A DNA stretch of 64,000 nt, from NCBI RefSeq assembly GCF_003590095.1, contig NC_039479.1:9486001-9550000 (forward strand). Reading direction: 5' to 3'. Both the position numbers and the translations under genes were made by a program. Positions within the stretch are counted from its first letter, which is position 1; the number at the start of each line of letters is the position of its first letter. Below are positions 23,001 through 36,296 of this stretch, piece by piece. The DNA is from Trichoplusia ni. Lineage: Eukaryota > Arthropoda > Insecta > Lepidoptera > Noctuidae. The notes under the pieces were generated by a model. The model did not search any database, was not told the DNA's origin, and saw only the letters and a program-made list of their open reading frames with translations.

Positions 23001-26000
23001 TGCACAAAAAATTACAGAGTTTGTTTAATTCTGTCTGCTTACCCCTAAACGATTTGAAACGAGGGTAAATAATTGATTCGTATAAACGTCCGCGGATAAC
23101 AAACGTGTAGGTCTACAGCGCTCTCATTTGTTACAATTGTTATTAGGGCTAACTCACATTGCATCGTGCTTTATTTTTAATTTTTTTTTTTGGTACGTGT
23201 TAAGAACAAGGCAAAGATTTACGACTTATGCATCTAATGCGGAATTGTGGAAAGTTCTTACATGTTAAAGTGATAAAAGTATTCAACAAGGAGAAGATTG
23301 GAAAACCAGGGTGAACCTGCTTTGTTCAAGACTAAAATTGCAATAATACCGAAAAAAAAAAGTAAATCACAATTAAACATAGATAGGCTACTTTTCTAGT
23401 GGGACTAATTTTCTATTTAAGATATATACGTTTTACAAGCATATCAATAAAAAATCTAAAATTGAAATGAGTACTTCAAAATTATACATCGGTATCCCAA
23501 ACCCTTGACGCGTATGTAACTGGCCCTCAGCAAATGTTACACGGAGTATGAACACGGTGCCCAAACATGACCGAAAACAATGTTTTTGAGTGCTTCATCT
23601 TTGTTCGGCAAAATATTTTCCACTGCTCTGTCGAATGCGTGTCAATATTTCCTTATTGCTTTCCCCTAGGATTGGTGATGTAGTACTAGACAAAGTTGAT
23701 TTTTTTTATGTATCAAAGCTTGAAATAAAAGATTGATTTGTAAAATCATTGTTTTTAATTTGGGCCGGTCTTTGGAACATGACGTACAATGAAACAAAAT
23801 TGAGCCAATGGGCAAAAATATCAACCTAATTATAATGAACCCTGAAACTCATTTAATTTATTTTTTATAAACTTCAATCAACTCATTCAACAAAGTTTTG
23901 GCCAGTGTCATGCCGTCGTAACCGCGTTTCATGAAAATTGCTCGCATGTTTTTTTGTTTGTTCGTTTGAATGCATTCGTACTGTTGCTCTGTAATTTACA
24001 GTTTTAGTTCTGTGGTTATTTTGTAGGTCTTCACGTACTCATGTTACGTGTGAAATCCTCTGCTTGTGCTAGATCGTTTTGTTTTATAGTCGAGAGGTAC
24101 ACTTTTGATATGGTTATAGTACTTATAAGAAAACAGGAAATTAAACTACTCATAATATGAGTTTAGAAGCGATTGATGTGAATGAAGTACATTTAAAAAA
24201 TAAAATAAAAATATTAAAATGTTGATAGGCCAAAAAAAGAGCTTAAGAAACATTTAATTACACAACAACTCATTCTAAGCGCACGTTTCTAAAACGTCTT
24301 TCCAATGGCGAATAACCGGCAAGAAGAATGAAAGAATATTATTAAAAAAATGTTTTACTATTTCAAAAAATATTAAAATTTTAAAACTATAGAGTGGCGT
24401 AACGATATTGCAATAGATTTAAGAAATTATTTCAATCTGAACTCTACTCTGTCTTGGACATTTTATGTTTCTGGGTAAAATGTATGTGTATTATTAATGT
24501 TCGAGTTACAAAAAAAATCTCCCAATTTGAAATTAGTTTCGGCAACAGTATAATGTTTTAAGTAATTAACGTAGTACATGCAAAAAAATATCACTTAGGT
24601 TTTGATGGATGAGTTCCAACGTTGACTCGCTTCGTTAGCGAATACATGTAAATTAAAGCTACTAGGAAAGAATGGAATACTTTATAGGAAAGCGATATCA
24701 ACTAGGAGAAATTCCCATTTTCTTTTTGTAAAATACTATAATAGTGAACTTGTAAATTTATAGACTAATAGTATAGACTAATAGACTACCTCTTTATCTA
24801 ATATTATAGCAGAAGGAAAGAGACAATACCTTTTTGACGAAACTCAATGTTCAAGTAATCAACAAGTTTTACTGAAAACTTATTTATTAAAGTATAAAAA
24901 ATAGAGAGCAAACATTAAAGTGTACATTAAATTCACAATGTAGTATATGTATGGCAATACCTCGAGATAAATATACTCATTTTTTACACACATCAAAATA
25001 GAACATTGTGTAAATATAAAAACGGTTTATTCACGTGTATTTATAGTTCGGGACTCAAAAGGAGACCTTAATCATAAGCGGACGTGGCAGCGGGCGAGTA
25101 ACTCGAAACCCAACTCCATCCTTCCTTTTTTAAATTAATAATTATGTATCCTCATCACCAATTTATTGTAATTGTTTACATTATAACAATGCCTAGAGAT
25201 TAAATCGCGTCAACCATTATTTATCTACAATATATCACATTTTTCATCACATTGCATTGTATATTTGTATTCCCTTTGCGGGTAAAGGCCAATTAGTAGT
25301 CAGGTCAGTCACTAATGAGCTGACGATGACGATAAACCGATTTTCAAATCATTAGGGCTTTCTAACATCGATTGTAGAGCACTAATGAGTCTAGCAAATA
25401 TAGGACACTCTGTATACAACGTGGTTTGGAACACGGTCATGTTTTTAATAACGCTTCTATCTGTGGAATAAAGAAATTCATTGAAGGAAGCAATAAGGTC
25501 ACAAAAAGTTTATACAGGGTGTGATTAAAAACATCATTATTATCATGTCAGTCTGTTATAACCCTTTGCAGGGTTCAGGACTCTTCTTTGGTATGGCACT
25601 TTTTTCGATCTTATGCATCCTTTAGTCAGATATTTTCAATAATGTTTACGATATCATTAATCCAACGTTACCAACTTAGATCGAAATAAATTCGTTGAAA
25701 ATAACTTACACGTAACAAAATCCCTACAATATATTCTGCATGCGACATTCTCGAAAATCACCAACCGATTAAATTAAAACTAAAGCTCTAAAAGGGTTCC
25801 TGTGTTGTGAATATCAGCTCGGTACCCTAAAAATATTTGCAAAACAAACACTCGTCTGGCACACGACTAGCTTTACGTCACACCTCTGTTCACCGTAGGG
25901 TTGCCGGCAACGAATTTCAATTGTAATCAAATATGTCGGCCGGCGGTCTGGGTAAACAAGATAAAACGGTGTAAATGTGTGCTGTGACAACCCTGCGCGT

Positions 26001-27676
26001 TCCTTGCGACCTAGCGTGTACGGTTATCAACTTATATACGTTATACAATGGGGGTTGTAATGAGGAGACTTTGGTAATAGGTTGTTTAATATATCAGTAC
26101 ATTTAGAAATAATGTTTTCTTTTTTGTAAAGTTTATTATTAAAACCAGAATTGATTTTAGTCTATGAATGCCTCACAGCTGGGGAATTAGCTCATTTTTC
26201 TTTTGAGGTAGCCTAAAGCTTCAGTCAATAAAGAGGTTTATAGAGGTCAGATATCAAGAATTAGTTACTTTATATTTGGATAACTATTGACTAGGGACGG
26301 AACTACTATGGCGAATAATTTTGTGTTTGGATCTAAACGAAACGAGGTAGGTTGATTTTGTGAGCAGAATTATTTCGAAAGCAGCCTATAATATAATTGG
26401 CAGCATACAGGTTCTCCTGTATAAACAAAATCACTCCCGCCTCTACATCGAATGGAAAAAACACAACAAAATAACAATCAAAACGAATTATCTCATAATA
26501 CAACAATTGAATTTCAAAAACGTATTCGAAAATACCCACAATATTGTTTAGGGATTCTTTGTAAACGACATACAAAATGTTGTTATTTGAAGAATGAGCG
26601 TCTATTTTGTGAAAATGTATTGTTAGGCTAATACGGTTATTATGATGAAATGAACAATTTATGTTGTTTCCATTAGTTATATGCGTGTATTGTGGGCTAA
26701 AAGCGGCTTTACAATAGCTGGCTCTACTCTGAGTGCTGTTATGTTGGCTTTGCTTTCCAGTCGATATGGATTTTGTATCGGTGTCATGATTTGTTACGAA
26801 TACTGAAGTGTGAATAAGCTTCAGACAATTTATATTTTAACTAATAATGTTTGAGATTGAGATTAAAAGTATCTAAACTATTTAAAGCACCAAATCCTTT
26901 CATAATAAACTTTTAACTTTCTAGAGTATGACTAGCTGAAACGCTGTTTTGCTATTAATTTTATAAAGATCTTGTTTATTTCTGGTGTACAAGCATTATT
27001 GGGATTGGGATGTTAGGTACCTAAAATTGTTCCGCAAAAAAAAAAAAATGGGATATCGCGGAAAGCCAATTAATTCCATATTCCGTTAAGAAAATAGCAG
27101 CAAAGCAAAAATACAACTTCGAAATTGTATTTTTACCACTTCTAATTTTTTTCGGACCAAACTTCCCTAATTACACATACATCAAATTAAAAAAGAAATA
27201 ACCATAATAATACCAGGCAGGTGCATTACGGAAGCGACTTACTTTGCATAATGAAGTTATGTTTCTTAACTCACAATGCTTAACATATTTAATGAGGCTG
27301 TGCATATTTTAGGGTCGCCCTTAAAACACCTTAACTGGCCCTTTAAAACACATAATCTCTTACTTGACCTCTTATTCATAGGGCTGCCCGAGGCTTATTT
27401 ATGGAATGATTTTGACCTTGTGACCGAGTGGGGATTCCATGGAATTTGGAGTTAAAATATGTCAGTTTCGTGTCTAATAACTTAAGAAGTTTATTTTGTA
27501 TTCGTTTTGTAAAACTTTTTAAGCTATTTTGTCTTTGTTTTTTTATGAGAGTTTATGGTAGGTATTAGTAATTTATACGTGGAATATTTCAATTGATCAT
27601 TGATAAAGTTGTTGAAACCATACCTAACCTAAAATAGTAGGTACCATAATATATCTAAGCTAAGAATTATTATAAT
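23001..27676. other. Non-coding stretch, no gene recognised
   Basis: AT-rich DNA with only chance-length frames. Weak resemblances to repeat phrases (GGGTAAAGGCC near 25280, TACAGGGTGTG near 25514) are too short to call. Confidence 0.45.
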
Positions 27677-27855
27677 CTAGCCACGGGCCCGCCCACAAAA
27701 AATCTAAAATGATCCCACGGGAACGGAAAATCAGGATAAAAACTATCCTAAGTGTTAATTCGGGTTTTAAACTATCTGCGTACAAAGTTTCGTCTAAATC
27801 GATTCAGTTGTTTTTGCGTTTAAAAGGTACAAACTTTCGCGTTTATAATATGAGC
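27677..27855 (-). mobile_element. Degenerate Helitron-like repeat
   Basis: The plus strand runs CTAGCCACGGGC...GATCCCACGGGAACGGAAAA, then AAAACTATCCTA, TAAACTATCTG, TTTCGTCTAAATCGATTCAG and TTTTTGCGTT, ending at TTTATAATAT. This order of phrases is that of a widespread lepidopteran dispersed repeat whose ends resemble the Helitron at 992-1230 (CTAG at one end, TTTATAATATTAGTA at the other). The inner hairpin and the exact terminus are degraded, so the Helitron assignment is inferred. Confidence 0.45.
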
Positions 27856-29115
27856 AGTACCACATGCATTAATACATGTCAAACATTTTTATAGCTACAC
27901 ATTGTTGCAGTTCGTGCAATAGTGAATGTTCTACTAGTGCTTATAAAATTACTCATTAAACAGATTGCAAATATTTCCCGGTATAACAGTGTTGAATATT
28001 AATAACAAAACATAACTGGTTATTACATTAATACAGAAATATTAGTTTCATTTAAATATTAGGTAACATTGTTGCTCAAATGTACAACATGCGACTATCG
28101 ACCTTAACCTTCCGTGTATAAAGAGTAAAATGTGAAATATCCTGAATTTCCGTAATAGTTGAAATTCTTACAGATCATGTGTTTTTGTAGCAGCGAGTAC
28201 ATCAAATATACTAGAAATATACTAGATTTCAGGAGTGATATTTGTTTGCAAACTTGTTTTTCTTTCTACTTATTGTACGGAATCCGCAGTATCGCTAGTC
28301 CGACCTTGACTCCTTATAAAATCCAGATATCTAAAAAAACGACATTTGTCTATTTCGATTACATGTACAGAGCGCATGTTTCACTGAACAGGATTGTGAT
28401 GAAATGTAGTGGATTACACCTATATAAAATTTTCGAATAGGGTTCTAAAAACGCGCATATATATAAACACAATAAAAAAAGACATTTTTACTTATAGCAA
28501 CTTGATTACGCATTTTAATAATGATATAATTAAAAATACACGAAATAAAAGTGAAATTTATTATTTTTGGATACGCTATCTATTTTTATATTCTAAAAAC
28601 TTCTAAAAATAATATGCCTACTGTTCTTGTTAATAGGCTTATCACCTGGTAACGTCAAGAAGGGGCTATTTAAGGACACAAAAATATTATACCGGGGTCA
28701 CGTTAAATTTAATTAAGAACAATTTATAAAAAAAAGGTTTTTAGAAATTATCTTTTACTTACTGTTTAGGTTCGAAACTAATATCATGCTTGACCTCCAG
28801 ACAGGTTCAAAACACCTAATCTGTGTGAAGGTAATTAAATTATTTTAAAATTGGTATTTGATGAATAAATTTTGATGTCTAATTCTAGGAATGGCACTGA
28901 AGTGTGTTCGACGACGATTTATTATCAGTTTATTTTTATGATTAAAATGTTAACGATGAATGAAGATGTAGATGTTTTTATGATTTCAATGACTGTCAAA
29001 AACATATTTTTAAATCAAATTTTGCGATGGTATTTACTTTGTGTGTTTGCGAAATATTGGCTCATAGTCATTAAACTGATTTATAAATTTCTACTGAAGT
29101 GGCATCTGGTGAAGG
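27856..29115. other. Non-coding stretch, no clear feature
   Basis: Very AT-rich DNA. Several 60-90-codon frames occur but have strongly biased composition and no recognisable motif. Confidence 0.45.
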
Positions 29116-29208
29116 GTTAATAATCAGCTTGTTGTAGTCCAGCTTATCAGAAGCTTTGCGGAACAGCACTGCTACGTTAGCTACCCTAAAACATTTCTGG
29201 TAATTCTT
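29116..29208 (-). pseudogene. LINE reverse-transcriptase fragment
   Basis: The minus strand encodes KCFRVANVAVLFRKASDKLD followed by YNKLI. This resembles the conserved stretch at the start of the LINE reverse-transcriptase domain, where families read approximately 'P..W+.A.V.PIFKKG....DP.NYRPISL'. The RVANV..LF.K spacing and the following D-Y-N fit. The expected YRPISL block after it is lost, and the frame runs out on both sides, so this is a dead fragment. The assignment rests on pattern resemblance only. Confidence 0.42.
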
Positions 29209-32200
29209 ATTTCTAAAAAAAAAAAATTGGTGACTTTTGTTAAAAATGTGATCTATCTGAAGCACTAAATAGATATTCTCGTTCAGAACTCGGTCATGTT
29301 ATCGAGTTTATAAATCAAAGGAACTATCAAAATGAACTCATCTCGGATTACATTTTAAACTACTTATTTTGTATTGAACCTTTCAAAATACATAATATTA
29401 CAAGGGGTGCATGAAAAGACACATTTAGTATGCCGTTTGTCGGCAGCGAGCGAGCCCAGATTTTATCGAGTTGCCCCTCCGCCCCTTATGAATGATTGAT
29501 TCATACATTGAGCTCGTGTATGTGTGGTATTACGTGTGTAATCGCCTCATTGCGGATGTGTGAGTGTGCCGTCCTATTTGAATCGTTCGGACGCTGAAGG
29601 AGACCGTTGTGTTCAGTAATACCGTAGATAGTATTATTCACAACAGGATTAGTAACATCTAGTAGATGCATTTTGTTCCAGGAATGTTTACGTACATCAA
29701 TATAATATAATTCTACTAAAGGAGATCAATACCGGCTGTTGGCATGTCAAAGCATAATCATACTTGGTTAAAATTAATCCAAATTAATTTTTAATTCAAA
29801 TGAAATTTGAATGGTTTATTATTTTTATTCAATCAGTATTTGATTCTTTGTATAGTTTGTAATTAAGAAGCTTACCTTTAATAGAATACTGTTAATCACT
29901 GTCTAACAATAAACGATACTCAAAATACTTAATAAAAGATCAAAGGAACTTGTCGACACATTTGTACTGAATACGGCATGAATGTCGCATTTCAACAAAG
30001 CCTTCACCCATTTATTTGTGTACGCCAAATATAACAAACAGTATTTATTCAGAATCAACGACGTATCACATGGATGGACTTTCGAAGTACACATTGTTAA
30101 TTCATCAATACACCGTCAAGCGAAAACTAACCATATAGCCCTTACATATAGAGTTCAACGTTGAATTGATCAACATACCCCCTGCCATCGGCGCGAAAAG
30201 GGAAAGAAAGCGCGAATAACAACATTGTTATCGCTAATAAGTCATCGTTAGCCATAAACGGTGTTCTTTTGACCCAACATTAATGTAGGGGGAAGTGGAA
30301 AATAGACCGTTTTACTTTATAAATATGATCTATTGTTGCGTGACCTAATTCTAAGTGTAAACGATGTCCACGCTACAAGGAAACTCTTGGTAATTTTGGT
30401 TAATTCCATTATGGTCTCGTTTATTTGTTGGCATCTTTTGTGCATTATTCAACGTTGTGGTTTCAACGGTTTTTTAATGTTGAGTAATTAATTTGATAGG
30501 CCACAACTTTTTTATGAAAGATGAAGATTTTTTTTAAGATTTTGTCAGTATGATCTTATAACAAGGTTCATTCTAACGTTCATATTCCGAAAACGAAGAG
30601 AATAAATCAAAAACTTTTCTTAGTAATTCTAGAATAAGAACAAAGTGACTTAAATGACTTAGAAAATAATATCTTTCTGAAAACTGTAGCTACATTATGT
30701 AGATTAAGGTGAAAGTGAAACCTTACCATGGATTGGAAAACAGTTCTTGGAAGACTTCACCTAGCTGGAATCTGGATTAGATTTTCCTAACCGTAATAAG
30801 ACTTCATATAGTCAAAATAATATTTGGCTTTTGTAAGCGCGTGATGTTGAAAGAATGTACAAAATGAAACGTTTCCATTCGATTTTCTGTTTCATGAGTT
30901 AATCAAACTCTCAATCGTAGTTTTGTTTTTGATTTAATGATTGAGTAGTCATCATTGTTACATACTTATTAAATAATTTAAATGCAGTAATTTTACTGTA
31001 TCTCATGACAGGTAGAGAGTTGAAATAACCCACTCAAAACCTAATGATAATCAATGATATACTTTGAACGTAAGATAAGTGATTTAGCATAAAACATTTT
31101 TTTAATACATGTTTTAATTATCTCCGAGTATACCCAATTCCACCAGTATTGAAGGTCACTTGATTAAAATCTTTGCCAAAAGTCGCGCAAAAACCTTCGA
31201 TATAATTTGAAATAGATTTCTTCTTCGAGGAGTTTTAAATCAGAAGCAATTTCTTTGGGAATGATTGATCGCTGTTAAGCGCTGTATCATCCATCTAATA
31301 TCTGTCATACTCTCGTGTAAGTCGATTGCTAACTTATAACTTTAATCTTTAAGCTAAAGTTATGTGGATTTCATAATGTGTTCTCAAATTCGATTTAGTT
31401 TGATTTGTAATTAATCTGTTCTGATAAGCAACTCTCTTTTCGTATTATGGCTTCAAGATATATAGTAAAAAGTTTCTATGTATTTTTTGAAAACTCTTCT
31501 TATTACATTTGCCACTTTTACAAGCAATGTATGTATGTGAGTTATATGTGACGTTGCTGCAATGCCGCGTGTTTCAAATAAATAATCACTTAAATAGGTT
31601 CAGGTATTTCGGAGTTATCGGCATACGCTCGTAAAAAAACGAATTTAGAACCATCTCCTTTTTTTTGTAAGTTAAAAATAAGCCTTAAATACTAAGCCAT
31701 GTTTAAAAGAGCTATTGTTGTCGGTTAAAAAAAGAGCTAGAGATCTCTCGATCTCTACCATTATTTTTGAGGATAAACTCCATAGTAGGGAATACACGTG
31801 TGTTCAAGTATAAACCTAAATTTATTCAGTTTATGTTAAACAGAGATAGTTAATCGAGTGTCAGGTGGTTGCGGCGAGCGGGGATCCAGGCAGCGCCGCG
31901 ACATGACGCCTCGCACATTTTATGGTTCGAATGTTTTGAAGTGTGCTTGTTCACATGGAATAATATTATTATACGTCATTGTGTAATATATGCGAGTATT
32001 ATTTGGAGATTCATAGTTTTTAATTGATGTTCTTTTGTTCGTTTCTTTCATTCGTTTGATAATACATCTTTTCGAACAGTACTTGGTATAAATGAAACAT
32101 TGAATCTTTAGAAGGAGAGATTGAGTTTTTTTTTCGTTAATTCTCAAGCAGAAACCGAGTGCTACTATGTGTAGTTTTTTAAAGTACTTTTTAAGAGCAA

Positions 32201-33575
32201 CTGTGTTTTGAGGACAAATCTTCTCAATTCACAGAAAAAAGGATCAGCGTTCAAATTACACTTATTGCCAACTTATCGATTTGTCATTTTACATAATTTG
32301 TTTTATTACCGATTCCTTTAATGCTCATTGTTACAATTTACCTACAAACGATCACTCAAAACTTACCGTTACAAAGTTTCATCAAACAAAATACATTTTT
32401 CAATTCACGCGAACTCCCTAATGTGAATCTCATGAGTGGCGCAAATGTAGCTGACATCGAAAAAATGTATTTTACATTGCGTTGTAAATCATTTGGGTTC
32501 GAGTTAGTTCAACTGTTCGTATTATGTATTTGTATTTACTAATAGACTTATGTTTATTAATAAAAATTGACACGATCTGTTTAGTCTGAAACAAATACAT
32601 TAACAATTAAAAAACAAAACATGATCGTCGTTTCATCCGGAAAAATAGAAAATGTCCTCTATTTTTCTTTCGCAGATTAAGTATAGTCATCCGCCGTGAG
32701 GTAAGCATTCTAACGTTCTCCGTAAATTAATATCATTGTTATGTAATAATTCACATACGCTCATACATTTGTTTGGAAGTCGAGGTAAGCGGTCCCATCT
32801 GACTGCTAGCAACAACGATTATTTTCACACTTCGGCGTTTTTACGAAACCAGCCTTTTAAAATTATTAAGTCGGCCGTAAGCGTAGTTTAAAAAAGCCTT
32901 ACCTTATCTAAAGTTACCTCCTCAAATCTATTCTATATATAACTGTCAATTCAATTAATTTCAAACTAACTGAAACAGTCTCAATTGGATTTGGAATTAT
33001 AAATAATTGTCATGTTCTACTGAAACGATAACTAAATCATCACAGTAATTGGGAAGCGTGTTGTTACAGAACAACCCAAAGTTCGGCGAGTAATTTAAAA
33101 GTCTGGACCCATTTCTTACATCGTAGAATCCTTAACTCTAATTAAATGAAGGCTTGTTTTTCTCAACAAGTTTTGTCAAGTGAGTTTGATAGTCTGCAAC
33201 CCGCCTAAGAGGACCAAGAGTTGTAAAACTTTGCGAAACAAAGCCCCACGATCGTTTGTCATGTTTTTGTTCAGAAGACTTAAATTAGATGCCTTGTAAT
33301 GAAAAGGGTATTTTTGTGTAATAGCACTAAATAATTTGGGGTTAATGTAGTCACAGCTTTTTGTATTGGGAAACTTACTAATTAATTATTTAGCAGGTTT
33401 ATTAAAAGTTTGTTATTAATTCGCACACTCATTAGTTATCTCGTAGGTAACAATAAGACTGGCTTTGTAGTTCGTAATTAAGGTATACACTATAAAATAT
33501 TATAAATTAGCTCTTAGTTTTCAAATCGCTGATTACAAATGATTCAATTTATAAAACAGTGATTCTATTGTGGCA
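29209..33575. other. Non-coding stretch, no gene recognised
   Basis: AT-rich DNA. GC-richer patches at about 29430-29600 and 31865-31915 stand out; the first contains the interrupted palindrome ATGAATGATTGATTCAT. No conserved reading frame and no named repeat. Confidence 0.45.
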
Positions 33576-33653
33576 GCGTAGCAAATCGTAGCCATTTCGT
33601 AGCAGTGCTACGCGCTACGTTCCTACCGTAGACCGTAGGTCTTAAACGTAGCT
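33576..33653. repeat. Cluster of CGTAGC / GCTACG words in both orientations
   Basis: Within about 78 bases there are roughly nine CGTA/TACG words, including GTAGCAGTGCTAC (inverted) and GCTACGCGCTACG. The arrangement allows several alternative small hairpins. Confidence 0.7.
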
Positions 33654-34499
33654 TACACGTGTGATGCATTGCTAATAATGATAATGTTATAAATTATTGT
33701 GTAAGTATGCATAATCCTGTATTAAAATAAGTATTATTGTAATGAGCACATGATAATATTTACAGGGATTATTTATACGGGAAAGTTTCGCTAAACAGCT
33801 CAATCAACTTCCTAGTATAATGCTAATGTTCCGCTTTGATCTTTGTTGCTTTCAATGCTGGGAATTGCGAACGCCTTTTATATGAACCGCTATTATGCTA
33901 TGTACACGTGTACGGAATTATCTAAATATGTACTAATTATGTAAATAAATATTTTTACTGTACATCATCATTATTTATATGATTCTGCTATTGGTTAAGG
34001 TCGACAACTTTAAATAATTTTATAATCTGATGATGAATTTTATTAGTTCTTAAAAAAATGCGTTTTTAACCCGCTTTAGTTTTGACAGTAAGTACATTAA
34101 GCAAAGTGGTTTATTTGATTGTATTTTAAAGAGAACACAATAAAAAATGATACTTTTTAAACGTTTAAAATTAGTTATCTAAAGTGGATTAAGTAAATAA
34201 TTATGCCATAAACATTCCGTGCAATAAATTTGAGTAAGAACACATGTATCGCGCGATCACACAGACTAATCACATTATTTAAATTGTTTTTAAAATGTTA
34301 TTGACGTCAAACACGGGATTTTTCATGATAATGTTCCATGTAGGTTTAATAGCCGGCTAGTAGAATATTATGGAAATAGATACCAGTGTTAGGCATGTTA
34401 TTATATTGAGGCAGATTTAGTGATAAGATATGATGTTGCAAGCAATGATATGTAGGTACCATTACATATTATGTTGCTATATCGCTATAACGCTAAGGA
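33654..34499. other. Non-coding stretch, no clear feature
   Basis: AT-rich DNA, nothing recognised. Confidence 0.5.
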
Positions 34500-34619
34500 A
34501 TTAAACACGCAAACATACAAATAACATACACAAATATATCTAGACTTAAACATAGCACAAATATTTGTTGGAAGCGGGAATCGAACCCGCAACTTATCAC
34601 GTACACTGGCTTAGCGACC
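34500..34619 (-). mobile_element. tRNA-derived SINE, truncated before the A box
   Basis: Read on the minus strand: GGTCGCTAAGCCAGTG, then GCGGGTTCGATTCCCGC with a perfect B box (plus-strand 34577-34587). Then come CAAATATTTGTGC, AGTCTAGATATATTTGTGTA and TTATTTGTATGTTTGCG. The A box, which should lie just before GTCGCTAAG, is missing, so the copy starts inside the tRNA-related head. Its head matches the SINE at 9682-9853. Confidence 0.66.
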
Positions 34620-35011
34620 GATAATAATTTTCATCAAAAAGATTCGCTTTTCGTGCATTCATTTCTGAATATTCTATATTAAATTATGACTACCTTCACC
34701 TCTTAAATATATAATAAATAATATAAATATTTAATTTTCAAATTAAAACGTGACATTGGTTTAAGAAGAGGGATTGATTTTCTAAATAAATTTAATAACA
34801 TTTTTCACGTCTTACTTATAGATTTTGGCAAAATAAATCTCTTAATTTAAGCCAACCCACGGTCGCATTACCGTACTAAGAAAATTACGGTTCTATTGTT
34901 TCCAACGAAAATCAAACAAGGTTTAATTCCTCTGAACTATTAAAGCTTTAGTGATATTTTAAGCACCCATAAAAGAGACTCTTGAACGATTAAATAAAAT
35001 TTTCATTGAAA

Positions 35012-35125
35012 TAAAACTAATTTTACGGATTTTATCGCGGTTTACATTTATTTATATTTTAGTTCCCGACGTTTCGACAGCTTTGCAGGTATCATGGTCA
35101 CGGGCCGACTGTTTCAATGTCTAAA
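35012..35125. repeat. Dispersed insect repeat (GTTCCCGACGTTTCGA type)
   Basis: TTTTACGGATTTTATCGCGG, then TTTAGTTCCCGACGTTTCGA, then GCTTTGCAGGTATCATGGTC and ACGGGC. This sequence of words recurs across lepidopteran and other insect genomes as a dispersed repeat. I am not certain of its class, so only 'repeat' is called, and its ends are approximate. Confidence 0.55.
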
Positions 35126-36183
35126 ATTCGCGTAAACCTAAGAAACCACTAACATTTTCATTTTAAGACTGAGACAAACAGAAACAGCAAATACTCAAAC
35201 AGATATCTCCATCTCGCTTCCTCAGCAAAATGTACTTTTTATGTTCCCACAGTACGACATTACACGATAATTACAATAATAACAGAAGCTGACACATTAA
35301 ACGTGTCATTAGAACAGGCTGTCGGACTAACGAGTCGGAACATGTATGCTTGCATGTCTGTCGGACAGAAAATCGGTCATTATTCAACATACTCGTACGC
35401 TATGTTTTTATGCACTGTCAGACGACCCATTTAGTGTTACAACTAATTTTGTATTAATTTCTGCGGTATAACGGCTGTGGTTCAAGAAGGAGCGGTTTTT
35501 AATTGCATAGTGTGATGGCTTTACGGTATACCGATTTATATGCTGAAGGTCAAAACTACGAATCTAGGCTATTATATAACTTACTTTGGCTGTTTACTGA
35601 AGATGAACTTTTATTGAAAACTTCTGTCCGCCTGTGTAACCAAAATTCATGAAATACGAAATATATGCACCTATATATTTAACAAGCAATGACTTATTTA
35701 ATTTTTTGTGAAATTATTTTCAACGTTGTCATTTTACCTGTGTTGTAAAATTCTCTCATTCAAAAAATAATAAAGTTTATTTTTTTTCAGGTACGTAAGG
35801 CAGCTAAAAATCTAGGATACGTAAGAAAAATCATTTTCAATAATATCATTTATCAATTTTAACTTTATTTTAGTTAACATAATAAAAAAATCGCTTTTAG
35901 TATAAGGCTTTTTAATCATGAGAGCTAAGAATTCTATTCAAAGGAATATTACAGATCTAGAATTATTTAATGTTTAAAAAGGAAATCTGATTAATCTTGA
36001 ATTATTCAGAAATGGTGGGGAACTGTTTGTTTCGTTGTTGATTTCTATTTATTTCCCTCGTAAAGAGTTCTTAGAATTTCTATACAGATGTTAAGGATTA
36101 AATAAATTATTATGCTTCATTTCAATACTGTTTGTTTTTGGGTTTTGAATGGTAAAAAAGCAACCCTTAAGCTACGCGGTGTG

Positions 36184-36296
36184 TTCTTCCGTCTGTGTCC
36201 AGCCTCTATTTCACGAACGGTGATAGCTAGAAAGTTGTTATGACGTCACGGATGACGTATTTCTAGTATCACTCTAACAACATATAGTAAAATACG
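36184..36296 (+). repeat. Dispersed insect repeat (ACGGTGATAGCTAGA type)
   Basis: TTCCGTCTGTGTCCAGCCTC, then TATTTCACGAACGGTGATAG followed by CTAGAAAGTTG, then GATGACGTATTTCTAG and ATCACTCTAACAACA. The order matches a repeat seen widely in insects ('CATGAACCGTGATAGCTAGACAGTTGAAATTTTCACAGATGATGTATTTCTG'). A TGACGTCA palindrome at 36241-36248 lies inside. Class unknown; no coding frame remains. Confidence 0.45.

Noticed and set aside
29495..29520. TGATTGAT, an Exd/Hox-like site inside an interrupted palindrome
   Set aside because: An eight-base site is expected many times in 64 kb, and nothing else supports regulation here.
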